Below, piece by piece: positions 25,572 through 34,039 of a stretch of 62,750 nucleotides of DNA. Each line of letters opens with the position of its first letter. Position 1 is the stretch's first letter. The translations under genes and the position numbers were made by a program. This stretch comes from Candidatus Undinarchaeales archaeon. Lineage in GTDB: Archaea; SpSt-1190; JASMDC01. Location: positions 1-62,750 of the forward strand of contig JASMDC010000019.1 of assembly GCA_030753015.1 (NCBI GenBank), read 5' to 3'. The notes under the pieces are model-generated. The model worked only from the letters and a program-made list of their open reading frames with translations. It did no database searches and was not told where the DNA came from.

Positions 25572-26201
25572 TTACTGACCCGGCTGAAGGTTCATCGCTC
25601 CGCAGCGCTTGCAGCACCGGTATTCCGTGGGGCCTCGGTACACGATGGTGAAATCGGTGAGCTCCCGCTCGCAGTGACCACATTTCAGAGCACTCGAATC
25701 CTCGAGCTGCTGTGCGTACACGATGATGCCGCTCTTGCCGGGGGGCATGGACGCCGTACCAGCGTGGGGTTCTGTCAGCTCCTTCCGCGGCTCTCGTCGC
25801 CCCTCGTCCCGTGTCCTACGACGGGGCTGCCGTGACCGCGATCGGTCGACCTCGGTGGGTGTCGGAGCGGGAGCGCGCTCGGGGCCATCCTTGGGTGCCG
25901 GATCAGTCTTCCTTCCCTTTCGTCGCCGACGCCGCTTCGGATGCTCACCGGCCCGCTCGAAGTACACCTTTCGTCCCTCGAGATCGACCTCGGCCACCTT
26001 CCAGCTGGCGGTGAGCCAGGCGTTTGCCGGGGACCGGGGCCCTGTTGCCTCGTTGGTCCACCACTCGGCCTGCTCCAGAGCACGTGCTGGGAGGTCTACG
26101 CCGAGGATGCGTCGTTCGATGGTGGAGAACTTCAAGCACAGTTTCCGGCGGCCTTCCTTGGCCAGGAAATCAGTCAGCGGCTGGTATTTGTTGCCAGTCA
26201 A
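25572..26201 (-). CDS. DUF7662-like domain fused to a zinc ribbon
   Basis: A 209-aa protein that starts with TTG at 26201, with TATA-like GATAAATATG at 26221-26230 on the minus strand. Residues 4-75 (KYQPLTDFLAK..., FSTIERRILGVDLPARA, WWTN, ...LTASWKVAEVDLEGRKVYFER) match the DUF7662 pattern seen in small bacterial and archaeal proteins, possibly nucleic-acid binding. A strongly basic Arg/Pro linker of about 70 residues follows. The end is a four-cysteine zinc ribbon (CGHC and CKRCG). The build suggests a DNA- or RNA-binding accessory protein. Confidence 0.68.
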   Translation of the reverse strand: MTGNKYQPLTDFLAKEGRRKLCLKFSTIERRILGVDLPARALEQAEWWTNEATGPRSPANAWLTASWKVAEVDLEGRKVYFERAGEHPKRRRRRKGRKTDPAPKDGPERAPAPTPTEVDRSRSRQPRRRTRDEGRREPRKELTEPHAGTASMPPGKSGIIVYAQQLEDSSALKCGHCERELTDFTIVYRGPTEYRCCKRCGAMNLQPGQ

Positions 26202-26252
26202 CGGGAAGTTGATAGAGGGACATATTTATCAAGTCTTCCCCCGGGCGGCGTC

Positions 26253-27170
26253 CTATCGACCCTCGAACTCGCGGCGCGAGGTCGCGATCGCACCTGCAGC
26301 GGACGCGAGCACCATCACTCCCCCCAGACCCTGGAGCGGTACGACCGCCTGGGCAAAGAAGAGGGCGGCCCACAACGTCGTGAGCACGGAATCGAGCAGG
26401 AGAACGATACCCTCCTCCGTGGGATCGACCTCGTCCGTGTCCACCATGGTCAGGAGGGTGTAGGGTCCCGTGGTGGCCACCAGTGCGAACAGGACACCGA
26501 TGATAACCACGCGCCCAGTGGGCCAGGCGAGCCCGACGACCTCGATCGGGAGCGATGAGGACGAGAGCGCCAGGGCGAGCACGGCCAGGGACGGTAGGCT
26601 GAGCAGGAACACGGCCAGCTGGGCCCGGAGAGGGGGGTAGTCCCGGCGGGAGAGGGTGCGCTTGCCCCTGAGATAGAGCGCGTACAGGAGGCCGGAAGCA
26701 GCAGCAAGTATGACGCCGGAGCGGGTGGAGGGATCGCCGGCGGGCTCGCCGGCGACCAGCACGACACCCACCATCGCCACGAGGACCAAGCCCAGTCGGG
26801 ATGGCTTGAACTCCTCCTCACCGGCGGCCATGGCCATGATCATTGTCCAGAGTGGCTGTGTGTAGAGGAGGGCGACGGCGACGAGGGCCGAGGCACCCAG
26901 GGCGAGGCAGGAGAGGAAGTCCAGGAGGAACACAGTGAACAGGGTGCCCAGGCCCAGGAACAGCGGTAGGTCCTCGCGGCGGACCAGCGGTCCCTCGAGA
27001 CCACGAAGTGCGGGAAGGAGCAGCATCACCGAGAAGCTCGAACGGAACGCCACCTGCATCAGCGAGGAGACGCCCTCTGCTTCCAGCAACTTGGCGAACA
27101 CGAAGATGAACGAGAAACCTAAGGCCGCGGCCAGCACAAGAACATGACTCCGGGAGATGTGGTGCCTCAC
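26253..27170 (-). CDS. EamA-type (DMT) transporter
   Basis: A 305-aa membrane protein with about ten hydrophobic segments in two halves, as in the drug/metabolite transporter superfamily. Marks include the first-helix GFSFIFVFAKLL, FRSSFSVMLLLPAL, and helix 9-10 PTEEGIVLLLDSVLTTLWAALFF. It starts with GTG at 27170. It probably exports or takes up a small metabolite; the substrate cannot be told. Confidence 0.83.
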   Translation of the reverse strand: MRHHISRSHVLVLAAALGFSFIFVFAKLLEAEGVSSLMQVAFRSSFSVMLLLPALRGLEGPLVRREDLPLFLGLGTLFTVFLLDFLSCLALGASALVAVALLYTQPLWTMIMAMAAGEEEFKPSRLGLVLVAMVGVVLVAGEPAGDPSTRSGVILAAASGLLYALYLRGKRTLSRRDYPPLRAQLAVFLLSLPSLAVLALALSSSSLPIEVVGLAWPTGRVVIIGVLFALVATTGPYTLLTMVDTDEVDPTEEGIVLLLDSVLTTLWAALFFAQAVVPLQGLGGVMVLASAAGAIATSRREFEGR

Positions 27171-27289
27171 GTCCTTCCACCCCCTGCTTCCAGTACTACG
27201 TTAACGCCTTCTGTCACCGTGCGATCGATTGGCGGCGTCGGAGACAGCTTTTTATACTTTTCCGTCCGCTGAATTTCTCGGGGTACGAC

Positions 27290-28348
27290 ATGGACGTCGA
27301 ATATGTAGATACCATTATCCTTCTTGAGGACGAGCGCCCGGAGGACTACCTTGGGGTCTTTGCCAACTACGGTGGCGAGGTCACCCGTGAGTTCCACCTG
27401 ATCAACGCGGTAGCTGTCAGAATGCCCGAGGACCAGCTCTACAAGCTGGAGGGCTACGACTTCATACGCAAGGTCGAGATGGACGGTGAGGTCCACGCGC
27501 TGAAGACCGAGACGGCCAATGCCTATGCGGGCTTCGGCTCCGGCCAGTGGGACATGGACAACATCAACGCCCCGCAGGCCTGGGAGGCCGGATTCACCGG
27601 CAAGGACGTCAAGGTCGCCGTCATCGACACCGGTATCAACTACAAGCACTCAGATCTCGCTCCCAACTACAAGGGCGGGTACGACTTCGTCAACGACGAC
27701 GACGATCCCCTGGACGATAACGGTCACGGCACCCACTGTGCCGGATCCATCGCCGCCAACGGCAAGATCAAGGGCGTCGCCTACGAGGCCGACCTCTACG
27801 GCGTGAAGGTGCTCAACTCCTGGGGCTCCGGGTCCTACTCGGGCGTCATCGCGGGCATCGAATGGGCCGTGGACAATGGTATGGATATCGCCTCTATGAG
27901 CCTCGGCGGTTCCTCCGGGACTGACGCCCTCCTTGAGGCGTGCGACGCCGCTCGTGCCAACGGCACCATCATCGTGGCCGCAGCGGGCAACTCCGGCGGC
28001 TCCGTCGGGTACCCTGCTGCGTACGATTCGGCCATCACCGTGGGTGCGGTGGACAAGCGCAACAAGCTTGCGTCCTTCTCATCCCGCGGTCCTGAGCTTG
28101 ACGTCGTGGCCCCCGGTGTCAATGTTTACTCGACCTACAAGAACGGCTACAAGAAGCTCTCGGGCACCTCCATGGCAACTCCCCACGTGGCCGGCTTCGT
28201 GGCCCTGCTCAAGCAGCAGGACATGTCCCGCGGGTTCGACGACATCCGCACCATCCTCCATGAGAACTCGACGGACATGGGCGAGCCTGGCTTCAATGAG
28301 GAGTATGGCTACGGCCTCATCGACGCCATCAAGGCCCTGGGGATCTAA
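27290..28348 (+). CDS. intracellular-type subtilisin-like serine protease
   Basis: A 352-aa S8 peptidase with the catalytic triad in VAVIDTGINYKHSDL (Asp), DDNGHGTHCAGSI (His) and GTSMATPHVAG (Ser), and the oxyanion Asn in AAAGNSGG. Residues 1-75 resemble an I9-type propeptide (YVDTIILL, VAVRMPEDQLYKL, IRKVEMDGEV). No signal peptide is present, so it is likely cytoplasmic or leaves by another path. DDDDDPLDDNGHGTH could bind calcium. TTTTTATAC at 27248-27257 is the likely TATA box. The CYTH gene follows after 15 bases. Confidence 0.92.
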   Translation: MDVEYVDTIILLEDERPEDYLGVFANYGGEVTREFHLINAVAVRMPEDQLYKLEGYDFIRKVEMDGEVHALKTETANAYAGFGSGQWDMDNINAPQAWEAGFTGKDVKVAVIDTGINYKHSDLAPNYKGGYDFVNDDDDPLDDNGHGTHCAGSIAANGKIKGVAYEADLYGVKVLNSWGSGSYSGVIAGIEWAVDNGMDIASMSLGGSSGTDALLEACDAARANGTIIVAAAGNSGGSVGYPAAYDSAITVGAVDKRNKLASFSSRGPELDVVAPGVNVYSTYKNGYKKLSGTSMATPHVAGFVALLKQQDMSRGFDDIRTILHENSTDMGEPGFNEEYGYGLIDAIKALGI

Positions 28349-28363
28349 TAGGACGTCCCTCCC

Positions 28364-28933
28364 ATGTGGGAGGTCGAGCTGAAGGCGTGGGCAGACCCTG
28401 ATCTTGAGAGCAGACTGGAGGCGATCGGCGCCACACTGCTCAGGCGTGAGGTCATCGAGGATCTCTACTTCCAGCACCCGGGCCGATCATTCGCCGAGAC
28501 CGACGAGGAGCTGCGGGTGCGGACCGTGGACGGTAGGGCTGGTTTCATCACCTACAAGGGCCCGAGCACCGACGCGACCCGCCAGACCAAGGAGGAACTT
28601 GAGACCCCCGTCCCGGATCCGAATGCCGTGAAGGCGGTGCTGCGGCGGCTCGGATTCGTCGATGCTATCTACAAGTGCAAACGCTGCTCCCACTGGCGTC
28701 TCGATGACGCCATCCTCACAGTGGGCGAGGTGGAGGGCCTGGGCCTCTTCGTGGAGGTCGAGATCCCCACCGAGCGGGAGGAGGACGTGGCGACCAACCG
28801 CGCGCGCCTGCCCGACTTCCTCGACCGGATCGGCATCCCCCGGGAAAAGGTCGAGATCCGGTACTTCACCGAGATGCTCGTAGAGAAGGGGCTGGGGCGT
28901 CCGCCAAATCTTAAAAATAGGAAACACCCTTAA
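28364..28933 (+). CDS. CYTH-domain protein (CyaB/ThTPase-like)
   Basis: A 189-aa protein whose N-terminal EVELKA motif is the ExExK signature of CYTH triphosphate-tunnel enzymes. Further tunnel residues are visible in ELRVRTVDG, FITYKGP, KEELETP and FVEVEIPTE. Family members hydrolyse or cyclise nucleoside, thiamine or inorganic triphosphates with a divalent metal. Archaeal members of the CyaB type are often assigned as class IV adenylate cyclase, but which reaction applies cannot be told. Confidence 0.85.
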   Translation: MWEVELKAWADPDLESRLEAIGATLLRREVIEDLYFQHPGRSFAETDEELRVRTVDGRAGFITYKGPSTDATRQTKEELETPVPDPNAVKAVLRRLGFVDAIYKCKRCSHWRLDDAILTVGEVEGLGLFVEVEIPTEREEDVATNRARLPDFLDRIGIPREKVEIRYFTEMLVEKGLGRPPNLKNRKHP

Positions 28934-28941
28934 CGGCGTTG

Positions 28942-29907
28942 ATGGCCGGACCCGTCGACGAGCTCCTCCCCGTGGCTGCAGGTGGGCTCGGCATCGCCGT
29001 CCTCAGCGTCCTGGGGACGCATACCATGAAGGGCCGGTTCGGCACCGACCGGCGTGGGTGTGGCATAGAGGGCGCGGTGTTCGGCATCTGGACCAACCTG
29101 CTCCTCAGTGCGTTCAAGGTCTGGGCCGGACTCGTCAGCGGCAGCTTCGCTGTGCTCGCCGATGCGATACACTCGCTCTCGGACGTCCTCACCAGCGCTG
29201 TCGTGGTCGCCGGGATCCACGTCAGCGGCAGGGAGCCCGACCGCGACCATCCGCTCGGTCACGGGGACGCCGAGCCCATCGCCGGGCTCATCGTGTCCAT
29301 CCTGCTCGTGGTCGTCGGTGTGGAGTTCGCCCGAACGGCTGTCGAGCGTCTGCTCAAGCCCGATATCCCGCAGGTCACGGTCGTGGCCATCGCCGCCACG
29401 CTTGTGGCCCTCGCCTACAAGTGGTGGGTCACCTTGTGGGTGAAGGATGTCGTGGAGAAGGTGCACAGCCCTGCACTCAAGGCCGACGCCGAGCACCATG
29501 CCAGCGATGTTCTCTCCTCGGTTGTCGTGCTCGTGGGTGTCACCGGTTCGTACATCGGTTATCCGCGCCTGGACTGGGCGGCCGGCCTGATCGTGTCCGC
29601 GTGGGTGTGCTGGGTGGGATTCTCCGTGGGCCGTTCCAACATCCGGATGCTCATGGGCACGGTGGAGGACCCGACGGTGCGCCAGCGCATCAAGGACCTC
29701 GCCCTGGCGGAGGATGACGTGAAGAACGTGCACAGGGTCCTCATCCATTACACGGGTTTAGAGTTCTCAGTGACCCTTCACCTGCGGTTCAAGCGGGACA
29801 TGCTCCTCAGCGAGGCCCACGAGATCGCCCGTCGCATCGAGGATACCATCCTTGACGATTGCGCCGAGTGCAAGTACGTGACCGTCCACATGGACCCTGC
29901 CCGCTAA
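28942..29907 (+). CDS. cation diffusion facilitator (CDF) metal exporter
   Basis: Start ATG 28942, just after a TTG in frame; CTTAAAAAT near 28910 is the probable TATA box. The 321-aa protein has six membrane segments, with metal-site motifs in helix 2 (ADAIHSLSDVLTS) and helix 5 (ADAEHHASDVLSS), and a C-terminal ferredoxin-like domain with the conserved VHRVLIHYTG. DHPLGHGDAEPIAG is typical. It exports zinc, manganese or iron in exchange for protons. The HSxxD and HHxxD pair does not fix the metal. Confidence 0.9.
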   Translation: MAGPVDELLPVAAGGLGIAVLSVLGTHTMKGRFGTDRRGCGIEGAVFGIWTNLLLSAFKVWAGLVSGSFAVLADAIHSLSDVLTSAVVVAGIHVSGREPDRDHPLGHGDAEPIAGLIVSILLVVVGVEFARTAVERLLKPDIPQVTVVAIAATLVALAYKWWVTLWVKDVVEKVHSPALKADAEHHASDVLSSVVVLVGVTGSYIGYPRLDWAAGLIVSAWVCWVGFSVGRSNIRMLMGTVEDPTVRQRIKDLALAEDDVKNVHRVLIHYTGLEFSVTLHLRFKRDMLLSEAHEIARRIEDTILDDCAECKYVTVHMDPAR

Positions 29908-29911
29908 GGGG

Positions 29912-30277
29912 CTAGAGAAGGGCCTTGATCTTTTCCGTGGCCCGGTTCATCTCGACCAGGATGAGCCCGAGCGCGAAGGTGGGGCCAGTCATCGCAACTA
30001 GGATGGCCATGGGACCCGCGCCCATGGCTACGATGTTCCCATCCTTGGCCTCGACGATGATCCGGGCATGTTTACCGCGATGAAGTTCGTGGACCACTAT
30101 CTCCGAGGAACCGACCATGGTGGCGGCGACCGCAGCGAATGTCTCGGCCTGGACCGATGGGGGGATGTCGCTGGCCATGAGCAGGCCATCACGGGAGACC
30201 ACCGCTGATGCCTCCACGCCGCCATGGTGGCGCAGTTCGTGGAGTACCTCTTCCAACCGCTCGCGTATGGACGACAT
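29912..30277 (-). CDS. Roadblock/LC7-domain protein
   Basis: Start ATG 30277, 10 bases after the stop of the exchanger gene, in the same operon; an in-frame ATG 36 bases upstream would overlap that gene. The 121-aa protein is a single Roadblock domain (RLEEVLHEL, ASAVVSRDGLLMASDIP, ILVAMTGPTFALGLILVEM). Such proteins form dimers and regulate small GTPases or motor-linked switches in archaea and bacteria. No MglA-like GTPase gene is next to it. Confidence 0.82.
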   Translation of the reverse strand: MSSIRERLEEVLHELRHHGGVEASAVVSRDGLLMASDIPPSVQAETFAAVAATMVGSSEIVVHELHRGKHARIIVEAKDGNIVAMGAGPMAILVAMTGPTFALGLILVEMNRATEKIKALL

Positions 30278-30287
30278 GGCCGCACCC

Positions 30288-31220
30288 TCACGCTGCCGGG
30301 ATCCGCGCTTCAAGGACGTTGACGACCAAGAATAGTATGTAGACTATCACCAACGCCATGCTCTCCCGCCGCGTCAGGCGATGCTCAGTGTGGAAGTAAC
30401 AGATGGCAAGGACATAGGCGAGGAGGGTGAGCGGGATGTTGAACTCGAGGATGCCGTGCTCGACGGTCAGATCCCTTATCGCCGCACCCGATCCCAGGGA
30501 TAGGAGCGGATCGGTGATGTTAGAGCCGATGAGGTTGCCCACGGAGAGAGCGGTAGCGCCACGGCGAAGCGCCATCACGGACACTGTAAGCTCGGGGAGC
30601 GATGTGCCAACCGATACGAGGGTGAGGCCGATGAGCGTCTCCGACACGCTGAAGTACTGGGCGATTGCCATGGCGCTCTTCACGAAGAGGTTGGCACCGA
30701 TGGGAACGGCCACGAGCCCGGGGACCAGCCACCACGTGGAAGCGAGTTCCTCGTCCTCCTCCTCCTTATCGGGTGTCCTCCCCCACAGGAAGAGGCCAAG
30801 AAGGTAGCCCACGTAAATTAGCACGAGGACGATCCCTTCCATCCGGCTCACCACACGGTCCGCCATTGTGACCGCCAGGATGAGCATGGCGAGGATCATG
30901 AAGGGACCATCGCGATGCACAGCTGTCCGCTCCACGTCCATCTCCCGCACAAGGCCAACGACGCCCAGGATGAGGGTGATCTGGACGAAGCAGGAGCCTA
31001 CAATGTTACCGATCGCGATCCCGGACGCCCCGTTCCACGCCGCGAACATTGAGGTGGCGATCTCGGGGATGGATGTGCCCACGGACGTGATGGTGAGCCC
31101 GACGAACATCTGGGGTAGAGAGAAGCGGCGCGCCAAAGCCTTGGCCCCGTCAACGATCCAGTCGCTCCCCTTGATGAGGATCGCCACTCCGATGATGAAG
31201 TACGCTACGTTCTCGAGCAT
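30288..31220 (-). CDS. CaCA-family cation/calcium exchanger
   Basis: A 310-aa membrane protein with ten hydrophobic segments in two inverted halves. The two alpha repeats are clear: GLTITSVGTSIPEIATSM with IAIGNIVGSC, and GLTLVSVGTSLPELTVSV with LSVGNLIGSNITDPL, each with the acidic residue of the ion site. It exchanges calcium (or potassium) for sodium or protons at the membrane, as in YrbG/MaX1-like and NCX_Mj proteins. Confidence 0.9.
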   Translation of the reverse strand: MLENVAYFIIGVAILIKGSDWIVDGAKALARRFSLPQMFVGLTITSVGTSIPEIATSMFAAWNGASGIAIGNIVGSCFVQITLILGVVGLVREMDVERTAVHRDGPFMILAMLILAVTMADRVVSRMEGIVLVLIYVGYLLGLFLWGRTPDKEEEDEELASTWWLVPGLVAVPIGANLFVKSAMAIAQYFSVSETLIGLTLVSVGTSLPELTVSVMALRRGATALSVGNLIGSNITDPLLSLGSGAAIRDLTVEHGILEFNIPLTLLAYVLAICYFHTEHRLTRRESMALVIVYILFLVVNVLEARIPAA

Positions 31221-31235
31221 GGCCTTCCCGTCCGG

Positions 31236-32192
31236 TCACTCCTGGTCGAAGCCGACCTCTGAGTTGTCCTTCTGTCGCGCGTGCAATAAAAAGGTTTTCA
31301 CGCCCTCCAGCGTGGGGAAGGCCGTGATAGCGCCGCGTCTGGTGGTCACCAGTGCGCCCACTGCGCACGCGAACCGCCCGGCCTCTACCAGTGATGAGCC
31401 ACGCGCGAGCGAGGACATCAGACCTGCAGCAAAACCGTCCCCGGCACCAGTGGCGTCCTTTGGCTCCACCTCGAAGGCCGGGATGAACGTCGTCCGCTGT
31501 TCCTCGCAGAGCAACGCCCCCTTCGAGCCCAGGGTCACCACCGCCTTCTTGGGCCCGCGTCGGGTGATGAGGCGCGCAGCCATGGCCGGATCGTCCTGGC
31601 CTGAGAGCATCTGGGCCTCCTCATCGCTCGCTAGTATAAAGTCTACGTACGGGAGGAACTTCTCGTACACCTTCAATGCCTCGAGCTTTGTCCATGCGTC
31701 CGAGCGGTAGTTCACCGCGAACGAGACAGTGAGCCCGTGCTTTCTGGCAATCCTCACGGCACGGTACACGGCCCGCATGGGCTTCTTCGCCGAGAGGGTG
31801 AATCCTGAGAAGTGGAGGAATCGCGCGTTTGCGATATAGGGCTCGGAAATGTCCTTCTCGTTGAGCTCCACGTCCGCTCCGCGGTAGAAAAGGTAATCGG
31901 GCTCGGCCGTGACGAAGGCGAGCGATGTGCGCTCCTTGCACATGGTCACCTGCGAGACATCCACCCCTTCCCTCTCCAGTGTGTGCTTGAGGAATTGGCC
32001 GAAAGGATCGGCGCCCACCTTGGCGATGACCCCTGCCTTACATCCGAGGCGCTGCACGCCCACAGCGAAGTTGCCCGGAGCACCACCGAAGCACTTCTTG
32101 AAACCACTTACTCGGTCGAGGCCCGAGGCCTCGTCCACGACCATGTCGATGAGGATATCGCCGATGGCAAGGAAGTCCACGGACGGTGGCAT
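31236..32192 (-). CDS. PfkB-family sugar kinase
   Basis: ATG 32192 is chosen; an in-frame start 27 bases upstream adds residues not seen in the family. The 318-aa protein has GGAPGNFAVGVQRLG near residue 36, the catalytic DATGAGDGFAAGL, and an Asp-Glu-rich ASDEEAQML. It phosphorylates a sugar such as fructose, ribose, a nucleoside or 2-keto-3-deoxygluconate using ATP. It is divergent from a hexulose-phosphate synthase gene, which suggests a shared role in sugar-phosphate metabolism; this is an inference. Confidence 0.88.
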   Translation of the reverse strand: MPPSVDFLAIGDILIDMVVDEASGLDRVSGFKKCFGGAPGNFAVGVQRLGCKAGVIAKVGADPFGQFLKHTLEREGVDVSQVTMCKERTSLAFVTAEPDYLFYRGADVELNEKDISEPYIANARFLHFSGFTLSAKKPMRAVYRAVRIARKHGLTVSFAVNYRSDAWTKLEALKVYEKFLPYVDFILASDEEAQMLSGQDDPAMAARLITRRGPKKAVVTLGSKGALLCEEQRTTFIPAFEVEPKDATGAGDGFAAGLMSSLARGSSLVEAGRFACAVGALVTTRRGAITAFPTLEGVKTFLLHARQKDNSEVGFDQE

Positions 32193-32319
32193 CAGACCCC
32201 ACCCCCCGTGGTACGGCACCCGGGGGTGGAGAAGGATAGATGGAGAACCATCGAAGGAGTGTTTCCGCCGTTTGATTTATCAAGGTATGGTCTTCCCACA
32301 AGAGCACAAGGTGCCGAAC

Positions 32320-33009
32320 ATGGATCCCTCCGACGCGAGCAGTCCCGCCGGCCAGCGACTTGCCGAACCCCCCTACCTCCAGGTGGCCCTGGATTTGGTG
32401 GACGACAAAGTGCTTCGACGTGTTGTCGAGGCTATTCCCGCCGACAAACGGATCATCCTGGAGGCGGGCACGCCCCTGATCAAGCGCTTCGGCGTTGGCG
32501 TGATGCGCGATATCAGTGCCATCCGGCCCGATGCTTTCATCATCGCAGACCTCAAGACCCTCGACGTGGGCAAGCTCGAGGTTGCCATCGCTGCTGAGCA
32601 GGGAGCTCACGCCGCGGCGGTATCCGCCCTTGCGCCGGTCGAGACCGTGGAGGCCTTCATCGACGAGTGCAAAGAGCGCGGACTCCGCTCGTATGTGGAC
32701 ATGATGAACGTGTCCGATCCGGCCGCTCTTGTGAGCGGGCTCTCTGTAAAGCCCGACGTCGTGCTCCTTCACAGGGGCATCGACGCCGAGCTCGGAGGGA
32801 CCACTGTAACGGGATGGGGAGCCATCCCCGCGATAAAGCGCGCAGGCGGCGAGGGTATGCTCGTGGCCGTGGCCGGGGGCATCACCCCCGAGACCGCGCC
32901 CGACGCTCTCGCAGCTGGTGCCGACGTCCTCGTCATCGGACGGGCCATAACGGCCGCAGATGACGTCAACGATGCCGCGCAGGGATTCCTGCGCATTCTA
33001 GGAGTGTGA
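32320..33009 (+). CDS. hps: 3-hexulose-6-phosphate synthase
   Basis: ATG 32320 fits the GATTTATCA box (32273-32281); an ATG at 32287 is also in frame. The 229-aa TIM-barrel protein of the OMPDC superfamily has LQVALDLVDD, EAGTPLIKRFG and IIADLKTLDVGKLE. The E-x-GTPLI motif and the DxKTxDxG form are those of hexulose-phosphate synthases rather than orotidine-phosphate decarboxylases. It condenses formaldehyde with ribulose 5-phosphate, or runs backward to supply pentoses in archaea lacking the oxidative pentose pathway. No isomerase (PHI) is fused to it or lies next to it. Confidence 0.82.
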   Translation: MDPSDASSPAGQRLAEPPYLQVALDLVDDKVLRRVVEAIPADKRIILEAGTPLIKRFGVGVMRDISAIRPDAFIIADLKTLDVGKLEVAIAAEQGAHAAAVSALAPVETVEAFIDECKERGLRSYVDMMNVSDPAALVSGLSVKPDVVLLHRGIDAELGGTTVTGWGAIPAIKRAGGEGMLVAVAGGITPETAPDALAAGADVLVIGRAITAADDVNDAAQGFLRILGV

Positions 33010-33015
33010 GATGAG

Positions 33016-34014
33016 ATGACCGCAAAGAAGAAGACCGATGATCTTGATGAGGAGATACTCGAACGCCTCGAAGGAGGAGGAGGAGGAGGGGGAATCGTGA
33101 CCAGCAACAGCGGACCCGGTGCTGGTGTGCTCGCTCTCGCGGGCCTGCTCCCGCTCCTTGCCATGGGGGCGGTGTTCGTGTTCCTGTTCTGCATCGCCCG
33201 GATCCCCGCTGGCCACGTGGGCGTGGCCTACAGCGTGTTCGGGGGAGTGCTGCCTGTCGAGTACGAGATGGGTTGGCACCTCAAGTGGCCCTGGATCGAC
33301 ATCACCCTCTACTCCATCCAGACCCAGGACTACACCATGTCCATCCTGCAGGGCGAGGGCAAGCGTACGGGCGACGACCGCATCACTGCCCTCACCTCCG
33401 AGGGGCTGAACGTGGACCTGGACCTCACCGTGCTGTACAAGATCGAGCCCGACAAGGCCGACGTGATCCACACCACCCTGGGCGCGACGTATGACGAGAA
33501 GGTCATCCGCACCAATATCCGCTCGACCATCCGCAAGGTCGCCGCCACTCACACCGCCAAGGAGATCTACTCCGATATGCGCAAGCAGGTGGAGCAGGAG
33601 ATCAGTGACGATATCACGGCCATCCTTGCGCCCTACAACATCCTGGTGACGGACCTGCTGCTGCGCAACGTGGAGCTCCCGCCCCAGCTCAAGTCCTCCA
33701 TCGAGGAGAAGCAGGTCGCTGAGCAGCGTGCGCTGAGGATGGAGTACGTGCTGAACGAGGAGACCAAGAAGGCCAAGCAGCGGATGATCGAGGCAGAAGG
33801 TATCGCCAACGCCACGGTGATCAAGGCCGCCGGTGAGGCACTGGCCATCCAGCGCATCCAGGAGCAGTTCGGTACCACGGACCCGAAGTCGGTGCTCGGG
33901 TACTACTACATCAAGACCCTGGACCGCACCGACCTCCAGACGGTCATCGTGCCCACGGACTCGGGCGTACCGATCTTCCTGCCGGCCGGGGCCGTAGGGA
34001 AGGGTGCGGCCTGA
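33016..34014 (+). CDS. SPFH/band-7 (prohibitin-like) membrane protein
   Basis: A 332-aa protein. The N-terminus is charged with a run of seven glycines (about residues 20-26). One membrane helix (residues 37-60, VLALAGLLPLLAMGAVFVFLF) comes before the SPFH domain (PAGHVGVAYSVFGGVLPVEYEMGWHLKWP..., LTSEGLNVDLDLTVLYKIE) and a long coiled coil (EKQVAEQRALRMEYVLNEETKKAKQRMIEAEG). Such proteins form large rings in the membrane and organise proteases or lipids. It starts six bases after the hexulose-phosphate synthase stop, so it is probably cotranscribed. Confidence 0.88.
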   Translation: MTAKKKTDDLDEEILERLEGGGGGGGIVTSNSGPGAGVLALAGLLPLLAMGAVFVFLFCIARIPAGHVGVAYSVFGGVLPVEYEMGWHLKWPWIDITLYSIQTQDYTMSILQGEGKRTGDDRITALTSEGLNVDLDLTVLYKIEPDKADVIHTTLGATYDEKVIRTNIRSTIRKVAATHTAKEIYSDMRKQVEQEISDDITAILAPYNILVTDLLLRNVELPPQLKSSIEEKQVAEQRALRMEYVLNEETKKAKQRMIEAEGIANATVIKAAGEALAIQRIQEQFGTTDPKSVLGYYYIKTLDRTDLQTVIVPTDSGVPIFLPAGAVGKGAA

Positions 34015-34039
34015 GCGTCGTAGATCCCCTGTGGTAACG

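Noticed and set aside
32320-33009. Orotidine-5'-phosphate decarboxylase as identity of this barrel
   Set aside because: The E-x-GTPLI motif and DLKTLDVG favour hexulose-phosphate synthase; the OMPDC DxKxxDI pattern with following loop is not matched.
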